Shown: in pieces, positions 1 to 5,349 of the stretch | Numbering within the stretch: the first letter of the stretch is position 1 | How the letters are laid out: every line of letters starts with the position of its first letter | From: Verrucomicrobiota bacterium | GTDB lineage: Bacteria > Verrucomicrobiota > Verrucomicrobiia > Chthoniobacterales > UBA10450 | Assembly: GCA_003217835.1 (NCBI GenBank) | Contig: QHMQ01000158.1 | Location: 1 to 5,612, forward strand | Length of the DNA stretch: 5,612 bases | Reading direction: 5' to 3' | Notes under the pieces: generated by a model | What the model was told of the DNA's origin: nothing | Database searches by the model: none | The model's input: only the letters and a program-made list of their open reading frames with translations | Made by a program: the position numbers and the translations under genes

Positions 1-494
1 AGTGGCGCGAGAAATTTCTTTGCTTCTTTAATCTCGAGCACCGGCTCAGCACGGTGCGCAGCGAGAAAACTTGCGTCTGCGTTTTCGGCGATGCCAGCCC
101 GGGCCACCAGATCGCAGCGTGCCAGTAAATGAATGACGTTTTGTAGTTTCTCAGTGAGACGATTCGGTTGCATGAATTGCACGGTGCAGACACCGGGAGC
201 GGTCGCTTCCACAAATGGCGAAAGCATGAAGGCGTGATGCAGCAAAATGTCGCTGAGTTGTTGCTCGCAATCGCGCGCCCGCGCTTTGATCACCAAGTGA
301 AGGCAACGGGCCAGGGCCTGGCTGGGGGCCATGCCGGCACGAACGCCTTCAGTTTCTGCAGCTTCATTTAATTGCAGAATCACCGCTTTCGTGGCGGTAG
401 CGTCGAGGACAGCCAGCGGTTGCGCGCGCAGTTTGGGTTGATGACGTGCGATCGCCTGCAAATAAAAATTCGGCAGCAGAATGGTGGCGAACAT
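1..494 (-). CDS. imuB: ImuB-like Y-family DNA polymerase paralogue (N-terminal 164 residues, truncated by window edge)
   Basis: I translated this from the minus strand: ATG at 494 opens a frame that stays open to base 1, beginning MFATILLPNFYLQAIARH. Y-family features are visible: VRAGMAPSQALARC at about residues 51-64 (the G-M-x4-A-x3-C block), LSPFVEATAPGVCTVQF at 91-107, and ARAGIAENADASFLAA at 131-146 (the 'GIA' block). The first Y-family motif normally carries a catalytic Asp, but here that stretch reads ILLPNFYLQA with no acid. In the 91-107 block the usual Asp-Glu pair is also absent. This is the hallmark of ImuB, a non-catalytic mutasome scaffold that links ImuA, the beta clamp and DnaE2, rather than DinB or UmuC. 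The ATG is one base after the imuA stop codon (TAA-A-ATG), so translational coupling is likely. The C-terminal two thirds, including any clamp-binding motif, lie outside the window. Confidence is high for the family and moderate for loss of catalysis. Confidence 0.85.
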   Translation of the reverse strand, partial: MFATILLPNFYLQAIARHQPKLRAQPLAVLDATATKAVILQLNEAAETEGVRAGMAPSQALARCLHLVIKARARDCEQQLSDILLHHAFMLSPFVEATAPGVCTVQFMQPNRLTEKLQNVIHLLARCDLVARAGIAENADASFLAAHRAEPVLEIKEAKKFLAP

Positions 495-495
495 T

Positions 496-1146
496 TTATC
501 CCAAGACCGAGGAGATTGGTTTTGCGCGTCGGACTTCGAAGTGCAATTGCGCGCTCGGATTGTCCCGGGATAAATCGGGAAGCGTCCATCGGTTCTCCAG
601 CACGATTTTAGTGCGCGCGCTCGCCACCATGTTGTGGCGGCTCATTACCACAAACGCAGTCGGCGCTGGCTCGACCAATCGTTGCAAGCGATACCAGCTC
701 GTCGCTGGAATGCGGCGTAATTCTTCCGCCGGATTCAAAACGAGATCGAGGATGACGAGTGGGAAATTTCCGTCACGCAAAAGAAAATCGGCCGCCTTGA
801 TCGCTTCGGTTGCTTTCTCGCAACGGACCCAAAGCAAATGTTGCAAGGTACCGGTGGCGACAGATTGGACATCGAACGAATCGCGACCATCGATGAGGGC
901 AAGAAAAAAGCGATCGCGTTGTGCGATTTGCAGCAAGCAGTGAATAAGCAAGGCCGAGCCCGCGCTCGTATTTGGGCAGATGATTTCAGTGATGGCGCCT
1001 TTACGGAGACCGCCATCGGTCGCTCGCTCAAGAAGAGGAATGCTGATTTGTCCGCCAACAACGGCGGGCGGATGCTGAAAGCGTTCCGCCAAAAGATTGC
1101 GGAGATCGATAATCTGCCGGCTCGCGGCCATTCCTAAGAATGGCAC
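496..1146 (-). CDS. imuA: ImuA-like RecA-fold mutagenesis protein
   Basis: This 216-residue protein has a RecA/ImuA core. GLRKGAITEIICPNTSAGSA (about 46-65) sits where RecA has its Walker A loop, but no Gly-Lys-Thr/Ser is present. FFLALIDGRDSFDVQSV (80-96) matches the RecA strand around 'FIDAEHALDP'. FPLVILDL (128-135) is Walker B-like. ImuA proteins act with ImuB and DnaE2 in SOS-induced translesion synthesis; that role is inferred here from fold, size and the adjacent imuB. The called start is GTG at 1146 (MPFLGMAASR, with no obvious Shine-Dalgarno). An ATG at 1131 is the alternative, but AGGA abuts it with no spacer. A perfect LexA operator lies at 1159-1172, just upstream, so transcription is expected to be damage-inducible. 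It is followed after one base by imuB. Confidence 0.85.
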   Translation of the reverse strand: MPFLGMAASRQIIDLRNLLAERFQHPPAVVGGQISIPLLERATDGGLRKGAITEIICPNTSAGSALLIHCLLQIAQRDRFFLALIDGRDSFDVQSVATGTLQHLLWVRCEKATEAIKAADFLLRDGNFPLVILDLVLNPAEELRRIPATSWYRLQRLVEPAPTAFVVMSRHNMVASARTKIVLENRWTLPDLSRDNPSAQLHFEVRRAKPISSVLG

Positions 1147-1158
1147 AAAGCGATAATA

Positions 1159-1172
1159 TGTTCAAACGAACA
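1159..1172. promoter_or_regulatory. LexA operator (SOS box) of imuA-imuB
   Basis: TGTTC-AAAC-GAACA is a perfect palindrome with a 4-bp spacer. It extends one further base pair each side (A1158/T1173). It matches the TGTTC-N4-GAACA motif that I recall for Verrucomicrobia LexA, and differs from the E. coli, Bacillus and alphaproteobacterial boxes. It overlaps the downstream edge of the predicted -10 and the expected transcription start, an ideal repressor position. Confidence 0.85.
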
Positions 1173-1200
1173 TTATAAAGAACACAGACTTTCCAGTCTG
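1172..1200 (-). promoter_or_regulatory. Predicted imuA promoter (-10 TATAAT; weak -35)
   Basis: On the minus strand TATAAT (1177-1172) is a consensus -10. At 17-bp spacing the candidate -35 is CAGACT (1200-1195), with only three of six bases matching TTGACA. That hexamer falls inside the 8-bp-stem palindrome 1183-1202. The start would fall near 1165, giving a leader of about 20 bases to the GTG at 1146, within the LexA box. Confidence 0.6.
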
Positions 1201-1270
1201 TGCGCCCAGCGGAGTTTTACTCCGCTGCTGCTGCGTGGGTTTACTGAGTCAGCGGGTTAGAAACCCGCTG
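1183..1270. repeat. Cluster of three perfect short hairpins between lexA and imuA
   Basis: Three consecutive perfect inverted repeats are seen: CACAGACT-TTCC-AGTCTGTG (1183-1202, 8-bp stem), CAGCGGAGT-TTT-ACTCCGCTG (1207-1227, 9-bp stem) and CAGCGGGTT-AGA-AACCCGCTG (1250-1270, 9-bp stem). The second and third share the arm start CAGCGG. This resembles REP-like palindromic units of Verrucomicrobia genomes (from memory). The hairpins could also terminate lexA transcription, but no U-tract follows on the minus strand, so a simple intrinsic terminator is not supported. Confidence 0.75.
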
Positions 1271-1298
1271 GCGTACAGGCGAGAGGCCCGTGTTCCAT

Positions 1299-1955
1299 TT
1301 AGCGTCCTTTGCCGTGTTTAGCCGATGAAACTGCCTGCTGTCTTGTCCCGCCGTTGGGCTGCCGCCGAATCAGCGACACCATCACGCCTTGAATCCGCAG
1401 ATCATGGGCCGGGCGCTGGTCGGGATACCGCGGGTTTTCCGCTCGCAAGTAAGGCCGTCCGTGTTCAATGACAAAACGTTTCAGCGTCGTCTCGCCATCG
1501 ATCAGGGCCGCCACGATGTCGCCATTTCGTGCTTCCCTGCGATCGTCCAGAATCACGATGTCGCTATCGAGAATATGGGCATTCACCATCGAATCGCCCC
1601 GCACTTTGAGCGCAAACATCCGCGCATTCCTGGAGGCATTAGCCGAACGAGCATCGAGCGAAACGTGGCCCAACACAGTTTGCTCGGTCAATGTTGCCAT
1701 GCCGGCCGGGATTTGTCCGTAAATCGGTATATCGGTGATTCGGACTTTTTGCACCGGGGTGACAAGAGCACGCGCTTTGCGGGCGTGGCGATCGAGAAAT
1801 CCTTTGCGCGCGAGGGTGGAAATGTATTGCATAACCGAAGTTTGGCTGGCGAAGCCAAAATGATTTTGGATTTCGCGCGTGCTGGGGGTGATACCTTTCT
1901 CACGTTGCTCGCTCTGAATAAAATCAAGCACACTTCGTTGGCGATCGGTCAGCAT
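1299..1955 (-). CDS. lexA: LexA, SOS-response transcriptional repressor
   Basis: This is a full-length LexA of 218 residues. The N-terminal winged helix-turn-helix spans about 1-65 (MLTDRQRSVLDFIQ, then STREIQNHFGFASQTSVMQY with the recognition helix). The self-cleavage site Ala84-Gly85 is in GQIPAGMATL. The S24 serine peptidase domain has nucleophile Ser122 in GDSMVNAHILDSD and general base Lys159 in ETTLKRF. The Ser-Lys spacing of 37 equals that of E. coli LexA (119/156). RecA-ssDNA filaments would trigger autocleavage and derepression. The ATG at 1955 is fixed as start because an in-frame TAG directly precedes it; no clear Shine-Dalgarno is seen. The recognition helix (about SQTSVMQY) differs from E. 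coli SPNAAEEH, fitting a different operator. The C-terminus carries about 20 extra polar residues after SLIR. A LexA box lies upstream (1992-2005), so autoregulation is expected. Confidence 0.95.
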   Translation of the reverse strand: MLTDRQRSVLDFIQSEQREKGITPSTREIQNHFGFASQTSVMQYISTLARKGFLDRHARKARALVTPVQKVRITDIPIYGQIPAGMATLTEQTVLGHVSLDARSANASRNARMFALKVRGDSMVNAHILDSDIVILDDRREARNGDIVAALIDGETTLKRFVIEHGRPYLRAENPRYPDQRPAHDLRIQGVMVSLIRRQPNGGTRQQAVSSAKHGKGR

Positions 1956-1991
1956 CTAAAGGAAATGATGCAATGCATTGGGTCCAGCGCA

Positions 1992-2005
1992 AGTTCAAAT
2001 GAACA
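1992..2005. promoter_or_regulatory. LexA operator (SOS box) of lexA
   Basis: On the plus strand this reads AGTTC-AAAT-GAACA; on the minus strand TGTTC-ATTT-GAACT. It matches TGTTC-N4-GAACA with one outer mismatch. It lies 37-50 bases upstream of the lexA ATG, appropriate for autorepression. A second perfect 10-bp palindrome, CAATGCATTG (1971-1980), lies between it and the start codon, of unknown meaning. I could not define a convincing -10/-35 pair. Confidence 0.75.
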
Positions 2006-2034
2006 TCTGTGCCATTGACGAACCCATTTCTTCT

Positions 2035-2079
2035 GTAGGGCAAGCGTTCCCGCTTGCCGCGGCAGACAGCAATGCCTGC
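2035..2079. repeat. Palindromic element with one perfect and one imperfect hairpin
   Basis: A GTAG flank (2035-2038) is followed by GGCAAGCG-TTCC-CGCTTGCC (2039-2058, perfect 8-bp stem). A second arm pair follows, GCAGAC (2062-2067) with GCCTGC (2074-2079), with one mismatch that becomes a G-U wobble in minus-strand RNA. The expected closing CTAC is missing. The TTCC loop is the same as in the hairpin at 1183-1202. It lies in the 163-bp gap between the Fe-S carrier gene and lexA and may act as a transcript end signal for the former. Confidence 0.6.
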
Positions 2080-2118
2080 AAGGCGACAACGGCATCATCG
2101 ATGTCGGCCGGAAGCTTA

Positions 2119-2505
2119 TCAGGCGGCAAAGCTTTCCCCGCAGGAGCAATGCGCGACGGCATTGGGATTCGTAACTTTAAAACCGCCCTTTTGCAGGTCG
2201 TCGCTGAAATCGAGGACTGACCCGCTGACGAACAGCGCGCTCTTGGGATCGACCACCACGCGGACGTTCGATGTTTGGACAAGGATGTCGCGGTTGGCCG
2301 GGCCATCGACCAGATCCATTTTGTACTGCAACCCGGAGCAACCACCGCCGATTACCGCCACGCGCAACGCGCCGTTGGGCCTGCCTTGTTTCTCCAAGAG
2401 CGAAGTCAACTTGAGCGACGCGCTCTCGGTCACCTTGATGAGGCGTTCATTTCCAATCTTGTAATTGATGGGTGAGGCGGATGGTGCAGCGTTTTTCACG
2501 AACAA
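2119..2505 (-). CDS. A-type iron-sulfur cluster carrier protein (HesB/IscA/ErpA family)
   Basis: This 128-residue cytosolic protein delivers or inserts Fe-S clusters into apoproteins. The three conserved ligand cysteines are all present: Cys56 in GGGCSGLQY and Cys120/Cys122 in CSCGESF at the C-terminus. Spacings of 64 and 66 match E. coli IscA (35, 99, 101). Other family blocks are VVVDPKSALFVSGSVLDF (83-100) and FKVTNPNA (109-116). The GGGCSG form is closer to ErpA than to IscA. The N-terminus is about 15 residues longer than ErpA. The called start is TTG at 2505; GTG at 2499 fits at least as well, since the weak AGG of TTAGGC is better spaced from it. The gene follows the membrane-protein gene by 24 bp, so read-through transcription is plausible. 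No other Fe-S assembly genes are in the window. Confidence 0.9.
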   Translation of the reverse strand: MFVKNAAPSASPINYKIGNERLIKVTESASLKLTSLLEKQGRPNGALRVAVIGGGCSGLQYKMDLVDGPANRDILVQTSNVRVVVDPKSALFVSGSVLDFSDDLQKGGFKVTNPNAVAHCSCGESFAA

Positions 2506-2529
2506 GCCTAATCAGTGGCCCTGGCGAGA

Positions 2530-4131
2530 TCAAATGCAGGGCGGAGCTCCAGCGACGCGTGCAAGTAAGTGAAAAAAATTGTACTGACTGGCGAATACCG
2601 GCCAGGTTACGATTAACTCAGAGACCGTTATCGCCAGAGCGCTGCTACCGAGTATAAGGAATTGTGGCCACTGCTTGTTCAATGGCCGCAGTAATGACTC
2701 CAAAGCATAAACATATAGCATCGCGAAGGGGACCATGGCAGCGCTCATTAATCTCCCAGACGTAAAATAGGGGTGAGCGCGCGAGGGGTAGGGACAGTTT
2801 CCGAAGTCAAAGGCCATTGATAGGATGCCAAGATACAGCACGAAAATAACGAAACTTGAAAACGCCAACAAGACTGCGCGCCACTGAAAGTCTCGAATCG
2901 CCCTGCGCCGCACAAGGTTGACCGCCGCCACTGCTATCACCGCTGCAGATGAGAGCCAGTAGAACAGATCTGCCGCGGATAAGCTCAGACGTTTAGCGTA
3001 CAACACGAACTCGCCCCGCCAAAAAGTGGCTAGCAATGTCGACCAAAAAACTTTGAAGCCACCGACGGTAAGAAGCGGATGCGACCACCACTCCGACAGC
3101 GGTTTGCGCGTCCAGCCCAGTAACTTGAGCTTTGTAGCGGCACCGGTCAGGTCATTGCACGTGTGGTAATTCCATGCTGACCAAATGGCGACGGGTAACG
3201 CTACGCAAAGCGCCATAGATATCGGCGCAACCCAGGCGGTCCATCCCTTGCGGGCGCGCAGTAGTTGCCAACTCCAAATGGCAACAAACGCAGCCACAAG
3301 CGCGAGCAGTGGAAGGTTAGTTGCTTTGATTAAACACGTGGCCGCGGCCGCGAGTCCAGTGGCCATTGATGCGAGAGCCGTGGGCGATTCAGAACTAATG
3401 AGATTGAGAAGCCAAAAGAAAGTGATGCCAAAGGATAAAGGAGAAAGGACGTCACTCTGGACGGAGTACAATGATGACTGCGGCCATAACGCCAGGAGCA
3501 GCGGCATTCCAAGGTGGAAAATGGGTTGCTCAGGGAAGACCAGTCGCGCGGTGACGAACCCAGTCCAAACAATCCCGGCCACGATAAACGAGTTAAGAAA
3601 CCGAACCCAATAGAGCAGCCAGGGCCCTTCAAGTCCGGACAATCGCCCATCGGAGTTTGGATGGTGTTGCCACCACTCAATCTTTTTCGTGATAAGGCGC
3701 TCTTGCTCTTCTGCCGGCAACATCCAAGCAGGCTGCGGAAATCTACCCCCTGGAAATTGCTCCGGACCTCGAAAAAACTCAGGTGTATAATAGAGGGAGA
3801 AGTAACGCGCTGATTCGACGCCAAATTGCGTAAGCCCCCGGGATAGATAGCCGTGAGCATATTTTACTACCATGTCAGCATGGTCTTGCTCCTCCACATT
3901 GTTGAAAAACGGAAAAGCGGCGGAAAAGATGAAGACTCGGGCGGCAGCAATCACGCATAGCGCTGCAGCGATGTTTCGAGCGGGTAATGGTCGTCGGTTT
4001 TTTCGCGGACACTTCCCTGTTTCAGGGCTAGGGCCGAGATCATCCCGCTCTGAACGAGCCGCGATTACTATGTCCGCCTGTCTGTCTGAATCGAGATTGC
4101 CAATGCGCTGTTCGGAAGCTGCGATCTCCAC
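2530..4131 (-). CDS. Polytopic membrane protein, probable GT-C-fold glycosyltransferase
   Basis: This 533-residue protein has roughly ten predicted membrane segments by eye (about 52-74, 171-198, 206-219, 228-246, 253-270, 272-290, 298-320, 385-406, 417-439, 459-482, 489-512). A hydrophilic N-terminus of about 50 residues precedes them. After the first segment comes an acidic NNVEEQDHADMVVKYAHG (77-94), where GT-C enzymes place their catalytic or metal-binding acids in the first external loop, followed by a long loop (about 75-170). CLIKATNLPLL (265-275) and YFTSGRLMSAAMVPFAML (455-472) resemble conserved stretches in GT39-like/DUF2142-type proteins. I infer transfer of a sugar from a polyprenyl-phosphate donor at the membrane; the acceptor is unknown. 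The start is GTG at 4131; an in-frame TAA four codons upstream excludes longer forms, and no in-frame ATG occurs until residue 87. No partner envelope or polysaccharide gene is nearby. Part of the gene is less GC-rich than dusB (57 of 120 G+C at 3361-3480 against 72 of 120 in two dusB samples), though this is not uniform. Confidence 0.75.
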   Translation of the reverse strand: MEIAASEQRIGNLDSDRQADIVIAARSERDDLGPSPETGKCPRKNRRPLPARNIAAALCVIAAARVFIFSAAFPFFNNVEEQDHADMVVKYAHGYLSRGLTQFGVESARYFSLYYTPEFFRGPEQFPGGRFPQPAWMLPAEEQERLITKKIEWWQHHPNSDGRLSGLEGPWLLYWVRFLNSFIVAGIVWTGFVTARLVFPEQPIFHLGMPLLLALWPQSSLYSVQSDVLSPLSFGITFFWLLNLISSESPTALASMATGLAAAATCLIKATNLPLLALVAAFVAIWSWQLLRARKGWTAWVAPISMALCVALPVAIWSAWNYHTCNDLTGAATKLKLLGWTRKPLSEWWSHPLLTVGGFKVFWSTLLATFWRGEFVLYAKRLSLSAADLFYWLSSAAVIAVAAVNLVRRRAIRDFQWRAVLLAFSSFVIFVLYLGILSMAFDFGNCPYPSRAHPYFTSGRLMSAAMVPFAMLYVYALESLLRPLNKQWPQFLILGSSALAITVSELIVTWPVFASQYNFFHLLARVAGAPPCI

Positions 4132-4225
4132 GCTTCGTGGTTAGAAGATTGTGTGCCAAATACGGGTCTAATGATCGAATTGGGGCGCGAAACCGAGTCG
4201 TCATTAAAATGTAGCGCGCGTTTAC

Positions 4226-4294
4226 TGTAGCCGCCCCGCTCTGTCGGGGCGGTCTCATAATTCGTGAGCACGGCGACTGAGCGCCGTGGCTACA
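4226..4294. repeat. Cloverleaf-forming palindromic element at the dusB 3' end
   Basis: This 69-nt element has a closing stem TGTAG (4226-4230) with CTACA (4290-4294). Three hairpins fill the interior almost without gaps: CCGCCCCG/CGGGGCGG (4231-4252, 8 bp, 6-nt loop), CTCA/TGAG (4254-4268, 4 bp, 7-nt loop) and CACGGCG/CGCCGTG (4269-4288, 7 bp, 6-nt loop). Only T4253 and G4289 stay unpaired at the junction. The dusB stop codon TAG (4292-4290) lies in the closing stem. In the minus-strand transcript it would form a stable structure at the mRNA end. Another TGTAGC occurs at 4210-4215. Confidence 0.7.
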
Positions 4295-5294
4295 TGACGC
4301 TCGACAATTCCAACGACTCTACAGAAGCAAGGTAATCATGTGCAATGGCCTCGATCTCGGAGAGCGTGGAGACGTGTTGAAATTTCTCGCGCAATACTTT
4401 CGCTGCCGGGAAATTTTTCGAATACGCCATCAATCGGGCGCGCATTGACCGGATGGCTTGTTTTTCATCGCCCCAATTTTTGGCGTGAGCCCGGCAATGT
4501 TCGATGATCACGTCCCATCTCTCCGATAACTCGGGGGGCGGCAACAATTCGCCCGTGGCGAGATAATGTTTTATCTGCCCGAAAATCCACGGCGCACTCA
4601 TGGCCGCGCGACCGATCATGACGCCAGCAATTTTCGTTTCCGCGCGCCGGCGCGCGACTTCCTGCGGAGAAAACAGATCCCCATTGCCAATAACCGGGAT
4701 CGCGACTGTCTGGGCCACTTCGCCAATAACGCGCCAGTCTGCTTCGCCGGAATAACCTTGCGCGCGGGTGCGTCCATGCACTGCCAGGGCGGCGATGCCA
4801 CATTCCTGCAGAATTTCGGCAACGCGCACGGCATTGATCGAATCCGCGTCCCAACCAATCCGAATTTTTGCCGTGACCGGCAAGGGAGCGACAGCCTGCA
4901 CGACTGCTTTGGCCACGCTGGTAAGAGTCGGACAATCTTTTAACAGGGCGGAACCACCGTTTTTTGCAACCACTTTGTTTACCGGACACCCGAAATTCAA
5001 GTCGATGAAATCGGGGGCAACCCAATCGACTACCTGTTTCGCTGCCTCCGCCATGTGAGTGGCGTCGGCACCGAATAACTGAACCCCAAGCGGCCGCTCG
5101 CAATGGTCGAAGTCGAGGTATTCGTGGGTACGCTCGTTGCGTCGAAAGACGCCTTCTGCAGAAACGAATTCGGTAACGAGAACGTCTGCACCGTAACGCT
5201 TGCAGATTTGCCGAAAAACCTTGTCCGTCACACCAGCCATTGGAGCGAGGTAGAGCGGAAAGGCGTCATTGAACCAGGGGAGCGCGGTATCCAT
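4290..5294 (-). CDS. dusB: tRNA-dihydrouridine synthase, DusB-like
   Basis: This 334-residue flavoenzyme reduces specific uridines in tRNA to dihydrouridine using FMN and NADPH in the cytosol. The TIM-barrel FMN-binding half starts with LYLAPMAGVTDKVFR (14-28). FIDLNFGCPVNKVVAKNGGS (96-115) holds the catalytic Cys103. TAKIRIGW (141-148) supplies the FMN phosphate/tRNA-contact Lys143, and AVHGRTRAQGYSG (171-183) the conserved His173. IPVIGNGD (199-206) and GVMIGRAAMSAPWIF (224-238) close the flavin site. A helical tRNA-binding C-terminal domain follows (about 255-334). Length and motifs are normal for DusB, but without a tree the target position cannot be assigned. The ATG at 5294 has no Shine-Dalgarno but is preceded by an extended -10 (TG-A-GATAAT) only six bases away. 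The stop codon lies in the palindromic element 4226-4294. No fis gene, its partner in gamma-proteobacteria, is present. Confidence 0.93.
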   Translation of the reverse strand: MDTALPWFNDAFPLYLAPMAGVTDKVFRQICKRYGADVLVTEFVSAEGVFRRNERTHEYLDFDHCERPLGVQLFGADATHMAEAAKQVVDWVAPDFIDLNFGCPVNKVVAKNGGSALLKDCPTLTSVAKAVVQAVAPLPVTAKIRIGWDADSINAVRVAEILQECGIAALAVHGRTRAQGYSGEADWRVIGEVAQTVAIPVIGNGDLFSPQEVARRRAETKIAGVMIGRAAMSAPWIFGQIKHYLATGELLPPPELSERWDVIIEHCRAHAKNWGDEKQAIRSMRARLMAYSKNFPAAKVLREKFQHVSTLSEIEAIAHDYLASVESLELSSVM

Positions 5295-5300
5295 CCGGAA

Positions 5301-5309
5301 ATTATCTCA
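5301..5309 (-). promoter_or_regulatory. Predicted extended -10 promoter of dusB
   Basis: On the minus strand TGAGATAAT (5309-5301) is an extended -10 (TGn plus GATAAT). No good -35 is found at 16-18 bp. The -10 ends six bases before the dusB ATG, so transcription would start at or next to the A of the start codon. Confidence 0.45.
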
Positions 5310-5349
5310 CGAAACCGACCGGAGTGCAGCCGGATGGCCAACTAAAAAT

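Noticed and set aside
446..943. Plus-strand ORF of 165 codons
   Set aside because: It lies antisense to imuA/imuB and gives a low-complexity, Arg/Ser-rich protein with no family features; the minus-strand frame has clear RecA-like and Y-family motifs.
1173..1184. Additional TGTTC half-site giving a direct repeat (GTTC-N8-GTTC) like the alphaproteobacterial SOS box
   Set aside because: That box uses a 7-bp spacer; here it is 8, and the perfect palindromic box next to it explains regulation better.
1250..1270. Intrinsic terminator of lexA
   Set aside because: The 9-bp hairpin is strong, but no T-run follows it on the minus strand; it is better grouped with the neighbouring palindromes.
1389..2018. 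Plus-strand ORF of 209 codons
   Set aside because: It is the complement of lexA, whose catalytic residues and domain order are unambiguous on the minus strand.
1995..2345. Minus-strand ORF of 116 codons overlapping the Fe-S carrier gene
   Set aside because: It is out of frame with the IscA/ErpA cysteine motifs and has no recognisable features.
2578..2583. TACAAT on the minus strand as a -10 for the Fe-S carrier gene
   Set aside because: It lies within the coding sequence of the membrane protein (Tyr-Asn) and has no acceptable -35 at 16-18 bp.
4226..4294. tRNA or tmRNA-like gene suggested by the cloverleaf
   Set aside because: There is no T-loop GTTCRA, D-loop GG, acceptor stem of 7 bp or CCA end; the stem lengths (5, 8, 4, 7) do not match a tRNA.
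4465..5103. Minus-strand ORF of 212 codons inside dusB
   Set aside because: It is a shifted frame of dusB, rich in Arg/Ser/Gly; the dusB frame has all Dus motifs.
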